From Lunularia cruciata (lineage: Eukaryota; Streptophyta; Marchantiopsida; Lunulariales; Lunulariaceae), in contig OX419758.1 of assembly GCA_948567375.1 (NCBI GenBank), positions 21,829,001 to 21,893,000 on the forward strand: a DNA stretch of 64,000 nucleotides. The letters are read 5' to 3'. Of this stretch, positions 43,020 to 56,774 are shown one piece after another (positions within the stretch are counted from its first letter, which is position 1; every line of letters begins with the position of its first letter). Under the pieces are notes generated by a model. It made no database searches, was not told where the DNA came from, and saw only the letters and a program-made list of their open reading frames with translations. The position numbers and the translations under genes are program-made.

Positions 43020-44110
43020 GATCAAATGTTCCGAGAGGGAAATAGGATCCCTGAACACTGAACCTTTGCAGACCTTCAATGTTTCCTTTGATAGAAGCAA
43101 ATAGCTCTAGTCGAGACTGTAGGATCATTGATCATGAGCTCCTTACCACATAAACTGCTGAATGGACCCGAATGTAGACGGTATAGACAGATGCAGTGCA
43201 AAGTCCCGAGGTTTGCAAACATTAATTTTATCCTGGTCACTGTGCACGGACCTGGATAGAACTTCCACAAGTTTGCAGGCGTGCTTTTGTATCATCAGGT
43301 AAAGAGCCAATTCCATTGCTTAGGAGGTTCTGCAAGTTAGCATGAAAAAGGACAAAAGTTAAGATGGGACCTTTGTGTTGCATCCTCTCATGATTGGAAC
43401 CTAGGTCACACCGGTCCCTCTATATATATTCCTTGAGAACCAAACAAGATAAAGCAACTTTGTATATTAACACAAGCGAGACCACGATATGAATATTGTT
43501 CAATAACTTCCTACCAAAGGAACCACTGGATGGTGGCAGACCTGAATTGACAAAGGAGACGGTTGCTCGATATTTCGAAGATCCGGAGGTTTACAGGTGT
43601 GCTTTTCATGACGACTCTATTGAACGCATGTGTCATCGGGTATAGAGCTAGCGCCCGTGCTTGAGATTATCTACAAGTTAGAATGAACAAGGACAAAGTT
43701 AGTACAGAAACTTCGCATGTCCCCTCATATCCAGATATTGTATTCCTTAAGAGTAGAACCAGATAAAGGAAGTCTATATTAACAAGTGATATCAAGATAG
43801 GACAAGCATTAAGCTTCTTATCAAAGGAACTGCTGGATGAATCCGAATTCAGAGTACAGAATGTAATGGTTGGCCTATATTTCGACGGCCCGGAAGATTG
43901 CAGGAGAATTTCTGAAATAGCCTCCAATTCCATTCGACCAATGATTTGATGGAGAACTCTGATGCTCCGCTCGTGTATTCCGTGGGATGAGCTTGATAAC
44001 TTCCTCGGCACCAAAACGGACCTTTTGAACAACATAAATTTGGAATAGAGAGCCCGCAAGTTTGCAGGCGTGTTCCTGAAATCCAGAGAAGCTAAAGAAG
44101 TGGATTGAGA
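43020..44110 (-). repeat. Degenerate tandem repeat, about 300-bp units, coding-like
   Basis: On the minus strand four stretches begin with a CACGCCTGCAAACTTGTGG-like block (near 43283, 43600, 43900, 44075). The second and third align for about 300 bp (SSKYRATVSF versus PSKYRPTITF, then SGSFGRKLLN versus SSSFDKKLNA, then a hydrophobic segment). The third unit keeps a 149-codon frame (44116-43667). It could be duplicated exons. Family unknown. Confidence 0.5.
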
Positions 44111-44480
44111 ACTCAACCGAGGCTGTTTCGATCATGGGCGGGTAGCATTGCTCTGTCGAAACCACAGACTTAAAAAGTATTCATCGATTACAGAACCTTC
44201 ATTAGAATGATGAAAATTTTGCCCTGCAACAGAATGAAATATAATAAAATATTCAGTTTGGTTGTATTGTGCTAAAATACATCTTGCGGGCCACCAGATG
44301 CATATGTACTGGATAAGACGTCTGGGATCCACCCAACCGAATTATAATGGTAGTAAACTTGGCGAGATAAAATCACTTCAAACAATGTCATGCTGCTGGA
44401 CTAGAGTAGAACACATACCTTTGCAAAATGTGCTTGATTTTGGCACAGAGGACTATGAAGTTAAACGCCCGTGAGATATC

Positions 44481-44750
44481 TCAAAGCACGACTGGCACAA
44501 AAGTGTTTTCGCCAGTCGTGGTAATGGTCCAAACCCGATCAAACGTTTGAAGAACGCTTGTCAGGTTTGGAGTTCCCCATATACATAAAGATGCAGAGAG
44601 ATACTGAACCAGCTTCTTCAGCAACAAGGAGAGGAGCCCCAGTAGAGGCCACTCCTGGACCTCATAAGAAAACACAGTAGCATGGGCGTAGCTTTTCAGC
44701 AGCAGAAACAGTAAACCAGACAGAGCACAGACAACAATTGGTTTGGCCAT
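44481..44750 (-). CDS. Hypothetical 89-residue protein with hydrophobic N-terminus
   Basis: Begins MAKPIVVCALSGLLFLLLKS, a plausible signal peptide or anchor, followed by SYEVQEWPLLGLLSLLLKKL and ending TTTGENTFVPVVL. The same strand carries the 45845-45306 fragment upstream. It may be part of one eroded multi-exon gene. A short inverted repeat (CACGACTGGC / GCCAGTCGTG, 44487-44519) overlaps its 3' end. Not recognised. Confidence 0.35.
   Translation of the reverse strand: MAKPIVVCALSGLLFLLLKSYAHATVFSYEVQEWPLLGLLSLLLKKLVQYLSASLCIWGTPNLTSVLQTFDRVWTITTTGENTFVPVVL
44490..44520. repeat. Inverted repeat at the 3' end of the 44481-44750 frame
   Basis: CACGACTGGCACAAAAGTG... and ...TTTTCGCCAGTCGTGG pair over 10 bp around a 12-bp loop. 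Confidence 0.7.
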
Positions 44751-45305
44751 TGAAAGTGTTGCAAATATTTCCGCGTACTCAAAGATCTGAAGTCGCTAAA
44801 CATCATCATCAGCAACTCCCGAGTCGGGTGCACTGTGATGAGAGCTAGATCCCTGGATGACCTAATGGACAATTTGGGAAGATAAAAGTTGTGAAAACTG
44901 TTGGAGTGGAAAGGACTGTTGGCTGCGGGTCTAGATTGAATGTATTCAAGGGAAATGCACAAGCCCGCGAACCTTCACAGTAGGCAGCACAGGAGAAAGC
45001 GAGTGACTACAATTTAGACAGGCCGCGCATGGGGGCCGTGCAGGTGCATATGCCTTCCGCTCTTGGGCGTAAGTCCACTCCACTCATCATGCGGACCTAA
45101 AAGCTGCCACATACTGTGCAACCTTTGATACTCTTTTGTTTAGGGGTTATGGATTTGCATACCTCATAACCCGTCGGCTTTTCTTGAACAAGTACATCAG
45201 TGACCGTGACCGGTAGCCTAACATTTCCACAAGTTGTGGATGGAAATGTAAAAGAAGTGTATATCTTTCACGAGCCGATTGTGCTGAGATATCCAAGAGG
45301 ATGCG
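44751..45305. other. Single-copy interval between two gene-like fragments
   Basis: Moderately GC-rich; 44962-44696 (minus) has an 88-codon frame that overlaps the next in another frame. No family recognised. Confidence 0.35.
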
Positions 45306-45845
45306 CTAGCTGGAATTCTCGTTGAATATAACAATTCGTAACGGAAGGCAACGATCGGTGAACTGGCATTGTTCACAAACAACAGCGGCACTCATCAGCC
45401 ACACAAGTTTAGGGTCCGAGTCCTTGAATGCATTCGCCTGGGAACTTTTATGGCAGTGGGCCTGACTTCCCTTACAAAGAATCTCAGAAACTTTGACATG
45501 GCCAACTCCATTGCCTTCTTGTTGGACCCTTGACGGACGAGCCTGCTTGAGCACTAGGTTGACAGGTCCGGTGCGATAAAAGTACGCGAACAAAAGAGTA
45601 AACTACCTCGTGACCAGTTTGCCATAGCTTCGTTACATGCCTGGCGTGCAAGATCTAACTCTGCTCGTGCGTCCTCAAGCAAATTGACATTGTATACTTG
45701 ATCCGCGATCGAAACTGCGCAGATCATGTACACCAATTCTGCTACAGTCTTGCAAAATTGATGCTTATGTAAGAGACCGGTAACCAGTGAAGACCTTCTT
45801 TGTCGGTAGAGTACACTATTTTCCGTTTCTCGGCAAAACTCACCA
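45306..45845 (-). pseudogene. Gene-like fragment (right-arm copy, more complete)
   Basis: Reverse complement of 38205-38695, continuing past the point where the left contig stops: after CEQCQFT the frame runs DRCLPLRIVIFNENSS to a TAG at 45306-45308. It therefore shows what the left contig lost. The same possible 53-nt GT-AG intron lies at 45554-45606. Function unknown. Confidence 0.42.
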
Positions 45846-46208
45846 AGTACCACTCTCACTCTCATATTGTATCATTCTCATATTTTGAACAGTATTTTAG
45901 ACAATGTGTGTCATCCATAGATACAATTCATTATCATATTTATACCATATTTTATATAAAATGAGTCCATTATTCTAGATAAAAGGGCATATGACCCATA
46001 GGAGAATAATAGTTCTATGTAATATTTTTCATATTTCTGAGGGTGTTCCACTACTTTATAAACCTTACAATTTGTATAGCTCAAATATCTTAGATGAGGT
46101 AGGGTAGATTTTGCTTCGATATTCTTGAGAACTAGTTCCATTCTACCTCGTTTGTCTCTCCCTTGTATGGGTTGATGGGGTCTCCCTATCCTTCATGTGT
46201 TCTATGCG
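45846..46208 (+). pseudogene. LINE copy 3, mirrored
   Basis: Identical reverse complement of 37842-38204. Confidence 0.7.
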
Positions 46209-46344
46209 ATCACCTTTATACTTTTCTTTGCAAAATGTAATCTAGAAGGTAGCGACTAGAAGAATCTAGAAGGTAGCGACTTGGCTAGTCCCTCAAACTA
46301 TCATTCTTGATAAGGATTACTTCATTGTTTAAGCATGGGTTACG

Positions 46345-47081
46345 ATTGCATGGCTTCCTTCAAGTGTGTGTGCTCTTGCATAGTCACTTCCAATTTGGTG
46401 CTTGATTTCCAACCCCTCACAAATTGATCTAGAATTCACCTTCTAGTATCCCAAGAATTTACATTATGGTGTTCTACAGTTCATTATGGTGTTCTATGGT
46501 TCATTATGGTGTTCTCATCTATCTCATGTGGCTCATGTATCATTTATAGTTTGAATCTTTCAATTATTGCACTATTGAATGTTTCCCATATCGAGATTGA
46601 TGCAACAAATTGCCATTCAGCTGGCTCCACTGAAAATTGCCACCATAGTTTTACCACTCCCTCCAATTGGTTTGAGACCAAAAGAATTTTTCTTTCTCCA
46701 TCTTGAAGATTTATAGTTTCAAAATAACATTTGCAATCAAAATTAAAATTCTCCACTGCACCCAAGATATTCTTACTTTCAAATACCTCACTTTTCAAGA
46801 ATAGAATTTGTTGTTCTCTTTCTTGAAAATCTCTCTATATGCTCTTGTTGTTCATGGTCTCTTTCTTCCAACAATCAAGTAAGGTGCTCAATTTGTTACT
46901 ACATAACAATGGTAACTTTGTGCATCAATGCCATGGCTACTACTTTTTCAAACTACTTGCACTTATTTAAGTTAACAAATAGATGCAACATGTCTATCGC
47001 TCTCCGTAAGTTACAATCATCATTGAATAAGGTGATCGCATTCAAAAATTTCTACCCAAAGCATGAAATAATGAGTTGCCT
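46345..47081 (-). mobile_element. G3b truncated chromovirus fragment, mirrored
   Basis: Reverse complement of 36969-37705, with the gag piece at 46544-46798 and three 20-bp repeats at 46456-46515. Confidence 0.8.
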
Positions 47082-47355
47082 AAACTTCCTCAAGCCGCTT
47101 TCTTAGGGTGCAAGTCAAGTTGATTAAGAATCTTCTCAAGAAGTTTTCTTCTAGAAGCCACCTACTTGGTATGCAAGCTAAACTAGCCAAGAAGCTTCTT
47201 TGGAAGCTTTCTCCTTTAATTCACTACTTGGCATGCACGTTACCCAATATCTAGAAGTTACCAAGTAGCTTCCTAGATACTTTCAAAATATTTTAGGCTA
47301 ATTTGGCTACTTTTTTAGTCTTGACTAACTTGTCGGTAAATTCCATATTGTTACA

Positions 47356-48909
47356 TATTCCTTGACCATTAGTTGGTGATGTCTTTGTCACCATGGAAGC
47401 TTTGAACTCCGGGATGACCATTTGTGTATTTTGGAGATGAGAAAGAGGTTCCCAAGTGGCATCATGAAGGGGATACCCTTTCCAAAGGACTTTGTACTCC
47501 ATATGTTGTTGGCGGCCATGCTGAATGTGGCAACGTGCAAGGATACAATCAAATTCATACTCCTCATGATTCTTAATAGGCATAAGAGGAGGAGGGGGTT
47601 GGATAACAGAGGAAAAAGAAGATGGATTAGAAACAAAGGGTTTCAACTTGGAAATGTGAAAGACAAGGTGAATGTGCATATGAGAAAGCAAGGCAAGTCA
47701 ATAAGCAACAAGAGAAATGATTTGGGTGACATCAAATGACATCCAATGGACCTATCCAATTAGAAGCAAGTTTATGGACTTGGGTATTAAGTGGGAAGGG
47801 TAGGTTACTAAAAGAAAACATGAACTTATCACCAAGTTGAAAAATGAGATCACAACGATGTTGGTCCGCATATTGTTTTTGATAATTTTGAGCAACAAGG
47901 AGATGAGATTTGGCTTGTTGTATGGATTGGGATAATGTGGTCAAGAAGGTGGAAGTATGAGGGCATGAGATAGAGAATGAGCAAGAAAGACATTTGGAAC
48001 AAGTGGGTCTTGGCCAAAATTAAGGAAGAAGGGAGAGAATCCAATGCTTGCCTATTTGGAGTTATTGTAGGCAAACTCAGCAACTCCAAGACACTCATCC
48101 CTGTTGCTATGGTGAATGTTGACAAAGGTACAAAGCATATTCTCCAAGATGCAATTTTCTTGTTCAATTTGTCCATCAATTTGAAGATGATATACCATGG
48201 ACAAAACAAGCTTGGTGTCGAGTATCTAAAAGAGTGCTTGCCAAAGTTTTTTGGTGAAGCAAAAATCACAGTTGGAGATGAATACATGAGGCATCCCATG
48301 ATGCTTAAGATATTTTTGAAGTAGATCTAGGCCAATGTTGGAACATCCACTATATTAAAAGTTGGCATCAAATGGATTTGCTTACTAAGCTTATCAATAG
48401 ACATCACATTTTTTGTGTGAGCTTGCTTTGTCTTGGGTATGTATATAATGAGATCTAAGCTCATGTATTCATATTGAGCATATGGGATGGAAAGAGGGTT
48501 GAAGGAGTCTACTTGGTTTTTGGTTGTTGGCTTGTTGTGTTGATAGCTCTCACAAGATTGGATAAACTCTTGAACATCTCATGATATGTTGGGCCACCGC
48601 CATTCTAGGGTACTCAAGATCTTATACACATGTGACTAGCAATTGGTAAGTCATGTGCTTCTTAAAGGCACATAAATCATAGATCACTCTTGGCTAGAAC
48701 ATATATCCAGTTCTCTTAGAATAAAAGACCTTCCTTCAAGGAGAAGATATTGTATTCCTTGCTTTATGTGGCAAGATGACCTTGTATCATTTGAAAGAAG
48801 GGTCTTGTTGCAAAGCGGTCCTAAACTTGATTTGGACCTTGGAGTCAATTGATATTGTTGTAATTGCTGCCATGATGAGAGGAAAATACTTTAAATTACG
48901 TTTGCATGA
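47356..48909 (-). pseudogene. Integrase-chromodomain remnant, mirrored G3
   Basis: Mirror of 35141-36694; the chromodomain frame is 47691-47293. Confidence 0.85.
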
Positions 48910-50401
48910 TAGTGCATAGAGGATGACATAGAACCTACCTAGTTTGTACTCAACTTTGAGGTTAAACAACTATAGTTTTTCCTCCCATTGATGATGTTAA
49001 CTCTTCATGTATTCCAGATGTAATGTATGCAACAAGGGTTTGTGATTGGTTTGCATGATTACTTATTTCCCCAAGAGATAATGCCTCCTTACCTTGGTGG
49101 CATATACCATTGCTAGTTGTTCTTGATTCCAAATAGAGTAATTTTTGGCTATGGTGTTTAGTCAATGAGACACAAAGGCAATGAGGTGTAACCTATTTGG
49201 GAATTCCGGCTGCAACACAACTCCAAGGGAAAAGTTCAAAGCATCAAAATTGACCATACAAGGTAGTTGAGTGTCATATGGTTGAAGAATGGATCTTGAA
49301 GACACCATATATTTCAGTTTTTGGAATGTTTCTTTGTGCTTGGTGGTCCATTGAAAGCTTGAGCTCTTCTCCAAGAGTTTGATCAATGGTGTGGCCATAT
49401 GAGCATAGTAATGGATGAGCCATTGGTAAAAATTGCCAATCTATTAAATGCCACATTTCTATGGCATCCTTTGGAGTAGGCAAATGAATAAAGGCCTTTA
49501 TTTTCTACTCTTCTATCTTGATCCCCTCTCATGAGCTCTTGTGACCCAAGAAGGTAATGTCTTTTTGCCAAAAGGTACACTTTGACTTCTTGCTATAAAA
49601 CCTCTATTGATGTAGTTGTCTTAGGACTTCTTGCACATGATTGCATGTTTTACCTTTGTCTTGTTATAAATTAAAATATCATCCAAGAACACCATCACGT
49701 ACCAATCCAATAATCCATCCAACACCCAATGCATCTGATCCTTGAAGATTTTTAGAACCTTAGTGAGTCCAAAAAGTAGAACTCTCCATTCAAAATGCCC
49801 ATGCCCTATGCAAAAGGTAATCTTTTACACATCCTTCCTATCAATGAGAACCTACTAATAGCCAAATATCTAACTTGGAGAAATATCATGCTCCATTCAA
49901 TTAATCAAGCAAGTCATCAACTCAAGGCAAGGGATATGCATTCTTCACTGTTTGTTTTTTGAGACCATGATAATCAATATAGAAGCAAAGTCCTCCAACC
50001 TTCTTTGGAACAAATAGTACCAGTGCTCCCCAAGAAGATGTACTATTTTGTATGAAATCCTTTTCTAACACCTTTATTAGTGTTATTTGAAGCTTGTCCA
50101 ACTCCTTTGGTGAGAGCAGATAGATGGATCTACTCACTAGAGTACTTTTTGGCAACATCTCAATCTTGAAAAGAAAACCACAATCGGAGGGTAATTCCTT
50201 TGGTAGATCATCCAAAAACACATCTAAAAACTCCAAAACTATTTGATCAACCATTGCTTGATGGTGCTTTTGGCCCTCCTCAGATTCTCCATGTACAATT
50301 GGCTTAATCCACATTGCAAAAATAAACTTATCTTCCTCCAAAGCTTGCTCTATGGCTACTTTGCTAACAAACTTCCAATCTTGGGACTTATCTTCTTCCA
50401 A
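48910..50401 (-). pseudogene. RT-RNase H remnant, mirrored G3
   Basis: Mirror of 33649-35140; the fingers frame is 50401-49922, the RNase H piece 49398-49162. Confidence 0.85.
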
Positions 50402-50509
50402 AGGTCACTCTATAGCTACTTTATTGACAAACTTCCCATCTTGGGATTGAATATTTTTAGGTGTCTTACTCCAAGGTGCTAGATAACCTAATTGGTAAAT
50501 TTTACCTTG

Positions 50510-50860
50510 ATGTTGTACTTGAATTTATCATCAGGTCTAATGAAATTGAACCTTATAATGTTCAAGCCAAGATAGACATAAAATGACATCATAATATAGA
50601 GATATCACCACAAACCTCATACACTCCAAATACTCCTTCCTAATCTTGAGTATAAAAGGATATGAGGTACGGAATGCAAAACCCTTTCTACCATCCGCTA
50701 TTATCAATCTATTTCCAATTACTAGCTTGATATGAATACTTGATTCCTTTTCTAATTATATGGACATGCAATTCTTTGAACTTCAAGAATCCACCAAAAT
50801 TTTATAACCATAATCAGATATCATACATTGCAAGTGAAGCAAACTTGCATAAGTATGGTC
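50510..50860 (-). pseudogene. Protease remnant, mirrored G3
   Basis: Mirror of 33190-33540. Confidence 0.7.
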
Positions 50861-50899
50861 TTCAACCTCATTGGAACTAATCAAGTTTGCATAGTAATA

Positions 50900-51818
50900 T
50901 AGGCGGCTCAAAATCTCCTACTACGATTCATTGTTTCATTGATCATTCTGCTCAACAAACTCCATCCTGGCAATTTGTCAAGGTCATACATTCTTGAGTG
51001 GACATTCATTAATATGATGTCCAATTTGGTGACAATAAAAAAATCACCATTTTGTCATGATCTTTGGCTACCTACAACACCAAGTGGTCTTTTTTGGATG
51101 GCATCAATCTCCATTGGTGCTAGCTCTTCCACCCATATGTAGTGTATTGGTAGGTTTTGTGGAGGTTGAGATTGAGACTAAGTTATTACCACCAAGGAAT
51201 CAAAGTGCTTAGCCAATTGCATGGCTTCCTCCAAGTGTTTTGGCTCTTGTATAGTCACTTCTAATTTAGTTTGTGACTTCAGGCCCCTCACAAATCAATC
51301 TAGAGTTTCATCATCCAATATATCTAAAATTTGCATAATGGTGTTCTAGAATTTGTGTTATGTAGCTCCTTACAAAGCCAATCTGCTTCAAATTTGCCAA
51401 CCTATCTCATGCGGTTCATGGTATTTATAGTTTGGAATGACCAGTTATTGCACTCTTGAATTCTCCCTATGTCAAGATTGGTGTAACACTTTGCCATTCA
51501 GCTTGCTCCACTCAAAACCGTCACATAGCTTTGTCACTCCATCCAATTGGCTTGAAGCCAAGAGAATCTATTTTTGTTCATCTTGAAGATATATAGCTTC
51601 AAAATAACATTTGGAATCAAAAATAAAATTCTTTATTCTATCCATGAGATTTTTGCCTTCAAATACCTTGGGCTTTAGAAATCAGATTTTTTCTTTTCCT
51701 TCTCAAAATGATGCTCTCTCTACTTGCTCTTGTCATTGATTTTCTCATTCTTTCAACAAGAGAGTAAGGTGCTCAATTTATTATTGCATGGCAATTATAA
51801 CCTTGGGTATAACACCAC
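50900..51818 (-). pseudogene. gag remnant, mirrored G3
   Basis: Mirror of 32232-33150. Confidence 0.75.
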
Positions 51819-52067
51819 GGCTGCTAATCTATCAAACTAAATATGGTTTATCTAATTTAACATGTAGATGCAACACATCCACCATTCTGCTTAAGTTACA
51901 ATTGGAAGTACCAAGGTCAAGGTGATCGCATTCAAAAACATTTGCCCAAAGTGCAAGATAATGAATTGCGTGAAATGATGCTTGGGTAGTACATGGACAC
52001 AAAAATCCAAATGGTTTGGTAGAAATGTTCATAAATCCCATCAATCTCATTCTTGCTTTGATACCGA

Positions 52068-52485
52068 TGTAAAAGATCAAAGAGAGAAATAGAAGATCTG
52101 AATGAAAGATCACATTGAGACTCTTGAAAGATGGAACTCCAAATGCCTAGCATGAGTTTAGGTTCTGGTATTTATAGGAAAGCATACAAGGCTCTTGAGA
52201 AGCTTCTCAAGAAGCTTTTTCAAACTGATTTCTTAAAGTGCAAGTCAAGCTAATCGGGAAGCTTCTCCAGAAGCTTCTTTTAAGAAGACACCTACTTGGA
52301 GTGCAAACTAAACTAGCCAAAAAGCTTCCAAAGAAGTTTCCTCCTTTAAGTCACCACTTGGCATGCATGTTACACAATACTTGGAAGTAGCTTCCTAGAT
52401 ACTTCTAGAATACTCTAGGCTAATTTGGCCTATTTGCTATTTTACTAGTCTTGACAAACTCATTGGTAAATTCCATATTGTTACG
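52068..52485 (-). repeat. 5' LTR of mirrored G3
   Basis: Same boxes as 31565-31982; TATAAATA at 52169-52176 (minus). Confidence 0.9.
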
Positions 52486-52567
52486 TTGATGACCATCTAT
52501 CTTGTGAAATTTCGGACATGTTTTCTTGAGAGGATGATCAAATTAGATTAAAGAAATATGGCAATGA

Positions 52568-53388
52568 TATATGGCTTCCTACAAGTTGGCACGAGATGCA
52601 AAGGACAAGAGCCTATGGGAACGTTTAATTGAGAGTGAACCAAAAAAGGGTTATAAAATCATAGATGATAAATTCAATCATCAATGTACTCATTTTCATC
52701 ACATGGACTTGATGTTTAGAGATAGAGCCAACATTTCTCTCCTTACACTTGTCAATTTGGGTTTAGGAGATGAAATAAATATAATTGTGTTGAATGACAA
52801 TGGTGAGGTAAATGAGCCATAAGCACGCCATGAAGAAAATGTAGAGGATTCAAAGTACACTGTAGAAGATACTCCAAAACTTGGAACTACCTAGTTTGAT
52901 TCCATCTCCTACACACCACGGATAGATTCAATTTATTTCACATAGTAAAGTGCACAAGGTGATAATGACGGCACAAATGAGAGGCCTGTAGTGCAAAAGG
53001 AAGATAGCATATTACCACTTTCTCATTATGTTCCAAGCTTTTTGTCAAGTAGTCATGAGGAGAATGCAATGGAGGATTTTGTTGCCACAAAGACCATAGA
53101 CTATGAGGAAGAAGGAGGAGAGAAAACAAGAGGGCATGACCGTGAGTCTTGAAAGAGGAGGAAGGTGCTTAGTGTCAATTCAAAGTCTACTCCTATATCT
53201 ACTTTCTCTTGAGACATTGCTAGCTATATGAAGACTGAAAATTTGAAAGTTAGAGAGAGGCTAAAATTAGCCAAAATAGAAGCTACAAAGGTGGCTAAGA
53301 TGGAGAAGCACAAGACCAAAGTGGAAGCTGAGAAGCCATCCAGTCAAAAGAATTAGAGTTTGAGAAGATGGTCTTTATTTTGAAATAG
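52568..53388 (+). pseudogene. Trihelix/Myb-SANT-like pseudogene, mirrored
   Basis: Reverse complement of 30662-31482; the first frame is 52571-52822, the Lys/Glu-rich helix near 53210-53340. Confidence 0.35.
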
Positions 53389-54397
53389 AAAGCAAAATGA
53401 GAGAAATTTCTATTCAAGAAAAGAGAGAAAGGTTAGAGCCAAGAGAGTATGGTGACAAGATTTACTTCCAGGTCTGGACGAAGAAAGATGATTTTGAGTG
53501 TGGGTTGAACAATTTACTTGCTGACTCTTTTCCCATATCTCATATTTCAGCATATACAACGGATTACATATTTCATTATATCTTATGAGTGTCATAAGAA
53601 TCAATGAAATGTTAATCTATGCATTGTATCGATGGGTATAATTTAGCATGCTTCAAATTTAACGAAAGCAAGGGAATAAGTAAGGAGTGATTGAAGATTG
53701 TTTGCACAGTTCTTAGATTGCTCCATAGTTAATATTCATATAGTAAAAAATTCAGAAAATAAAATGATTAATTGGATTTATAGCACTACAAGAGGGGGAA
53801 GAAATTCAAAACATAGAATATAGTAACCATCTTTTTTCTTTCGTTCCTTACTACTTATTTTGCTAATAACTCATAAAAAAATTTAATTTTCTCCAATTTG
53901 TATCATGTAATATATATTATGAGTAAATTGACCTAATCTGTATCTAGTAGATTAGAAAATGAGATTTCAAACCCAATAAAACACGATAATCATTGGTTTT
54001 ATGCAATGGGCTTGATAGCAAAGATAGTTTCATGGACCATCAAGAAGGATGGGATGCCTATATAGAGTTGCAAAATAAGTCATAAAAAGTTTTCTTTTCT
54101 TGGGGACTTTCGTATGAAGATGGATAAAATGTTCTAAATAGGTCTCATTGTCAAGGGTATGAAGTGAGATTGCTAATCGAAAAAAAAAAATTCGTCTCAA
54201 ACAATAATTCTAATTTATACGTACGTTATACAGAGTGAAATTGAAGCAGTGGTAATCAAAGCTCCCTCTTGATGGTCGATAAGAGTTGGATATAAAGACT
54301 TCTTTAGTCTAGGACCAGGTAGGAAATGTGAATTTCCTACCCGGAATTGTCGACAGTCAACCCTTATGGAATCTGAGATTAGGCTTTCCAATCCACC

Positions 54398-54598
54398 ATG
54401 CAACCTTGGCTTCCTCCTAATGTTCTCCCCTCCTTGCGGTATGCTACAATCCTCCTTTCCATCTTTGTGTTGGCATCTGTTACTTACTTTCAAGCTCTTT
54501 CTGTCCGAGATGAAACAGGAATAACGTTCGCTGTAACAGTGAAATCGTTATCTTTCTTTCTTAATAAATCTTTCAACTTTTCAGCACCGAGGATGTAG
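54398..54598 (+). CDS. Possible 66-residue protein, mirrored
   Basis: Identical to the protein at 29452-29652; its TATA-like TATAAAG is at 54291-54297. Confidence 0.35.
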   Translation: MQPWLPPNVLPSLRYATILLSIFVLASVTYFQALSVRDETGITFAVTVKSLSFFLNKSFNFSAPRM

Positions 54599-54697
54599 AA
54601 CGTCTGGATGAGCAAACTTTCTGCAGATAAAGCCTTTCTCGATCTTTATATGGACGAACATGGATCAAGTATGAGAAACGTATTTTACTGTATATTA

Positions 54698-55734
54698 GGG
54701 GGTTTCAGAAGTAGTTTTGGCAGATGTCTATGGGATAAATAACTAACTCTTAAGGGGATGAGATGCTAATAAATGAATGTCTCATAAATTGTTTTACCAT
54801 ATACCATTTGCAATTTACATTCTTTTATAAAAGTCAGGTGCTATGTTATGGGTGTTTAGGATTGCCGTATTGACATAAATGATGGTCAAAAGAGATGATG
54901 TGGCTTCTTGAGAAGGTTGCCACTTTTTTTGGTGGGTGATTCTTAGAGTGAGATTTATGAAATTTTTTGGCAGATCCAAAATGTCATTCTCAACTGTTCA
55001 AATTCAAATTCACCATCTGCAAATGTTGTGCGTAAATGCTCATGTCAATAAACTAAACCGGTGGGTTTTGTTGTTTTGCATTGGTGTGGTGGCTCATTTC
55101 CATAAATTAGTGTGGCAAGGGAGATAGCGCAAGTTATGTAAAATGATTTGCATTGCCTTGCAGGAACCAAGAAATAAATTGAAGGTCAAGAAATTTTACT
55201 CCAAATAGGATGGGAGATCAAGAACCTAATTGCAATGCAGGTTCACATTTGGATGTAAAAGCAACAGATGCCATCGAGCGACTACCAATGCAAACAAGCG
55301 GCAACAAGCAATGGCAACGAGCAGCAATTGGTACCATCGAGCAACTACAGGTGGGTACAGGCAACTACGAGCAGTGATGAGCAACGACGAGCAGCAACAA
55401 ACAACGACAAAGAATTACAAACAATGACAAGCAAAATACCATTTAATTCTAAATTAACACATTACATTGGGCGGCAACCAGCACAGACCAGATTCACCCT
55501 AAACCAGGTACTTTATTAACCCTAATCTGTAATTAATATGTATGATGACAGAAAACTCTATATCCCTTATTTTCTACTAACCACCTCTTATGGAATATGC
55601 TAATAATAAGGAACTTGGCCGGAACTTCATAGTGGGACTCTTTCTTCCTTCCTCTTTCATATAGATTACAATACAAAGTATTGTAATCTATATGAAAACA
55701 CACCGAGCTTTGCAAAACTATTTCTGAAACCCCC
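54698..55734. mobile_element. TA-flanked inverted-terminal-repeat element, mirrored
   Basis: Reverse complement of 28316-29352, with TA at 54696-54697 and 55735-55736 and the perfect hairpin at 55655-55697. Confidence 0.7.
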
Positions 55735-55934
55735 TATTGTCCATATTGTCAAGACTGGGGAGAAAAATCGAGCCAAAAAGAAGAACGAGCACAAAGCCCG
55801 GGGAAGTCTTGGGAGGAAAGCTGCCAGCGAGTCAGACATCTGCATCAATACAGTATTCTATACATATTTTTCTTTTTTTGGGTTTTTTACGATTTGAATT
55901 ATCTTATCGTCACACACCGGTACTAGTTGCATAC

Positions 55935-56665
55935 CACCTTACGTGCGTATGGTGTTTCAAGTGTACTAATATGCACTAAAAAAACATCTTGCTTTCATCT
56001 TAGAATATACTAAGGAGTGTACCTTAGATGCGCATAATGCTCTAAGTATAACAGCATATAATAAAAAATTTATACTCATAATATAAAAGATATTAAAGTG
56101 CTACCTTACGTGCATACAATGCTTCAAGTTGAGCATTTTAAATTCATGATATAATACTAAAAACTTTTTACATTCATAATACAACACCCTTAAGTGCGCT
56201 ACGTTATATGTGCATAATGCTCGAAATCCACAAGTACACTTTGGCGTGTATATTCTTATGTATTTTTTTGCGCATAATAATATACTTGCTTATGTGCAAT
56301 GATAACTACTTATTCGTACTCATACTTTATGTACACTAACAAAAGCGATTATATAGGTGGAATGTATAATATCTATTAGCACATTTCCTTATGAGGGTAT
56401 AATGCTCAATATACATTGATTATTTTCCAAGAGTTATTAAAATTAAAGGCCATGTACCCCGAAGGAGGCTTATGTCTCTCCCGTGGGTCTCGGGTAAAGT
56501 CCACAATCGTAAATATTTGGAACGTCCGCCCTCTTCTTTTCTGTATGGCAGTGCCCCGACCTGTCGGGCAGTCCAACGACGTCCTGGCCTTTTTTTTTTT
56601 TTTTTTTTTCTTTTTTTAGTTTGGTTTCTGCCATTAGCATACTTTAATATGTGGGTATAATGCTT
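55935..56665. repeat. Degenerate 34-bp motif array, mirrored
   Basis: Reverse complement of 27385-28115. The T-tract at 56590-56609 is uninterrupted here, whereas the left arm has a G in the A-tract (27452). Confidence 0.6.
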
Positions 56666-56774
56666 GTAGTGTTTTAACATTTTGCATATCCAATCAAGCC
56701 AAGGTACGAGATCCCGTATGGACATGTGACAAAATTATATTTTCACACTTCACTTACGATACACGAGCTATATA

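Larger units (their letters stand above)
47082..52485 (-). mobile_element. Chromovirus G3, mirrored copy
   Basis: Reverse complement of 31565-36968 without any difference I could find in the compared frames. 5' LTR 52068-52485, primer-binding site 52052-52067, truncated 3' LTR 47082-47355. Confidence 0.93.
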
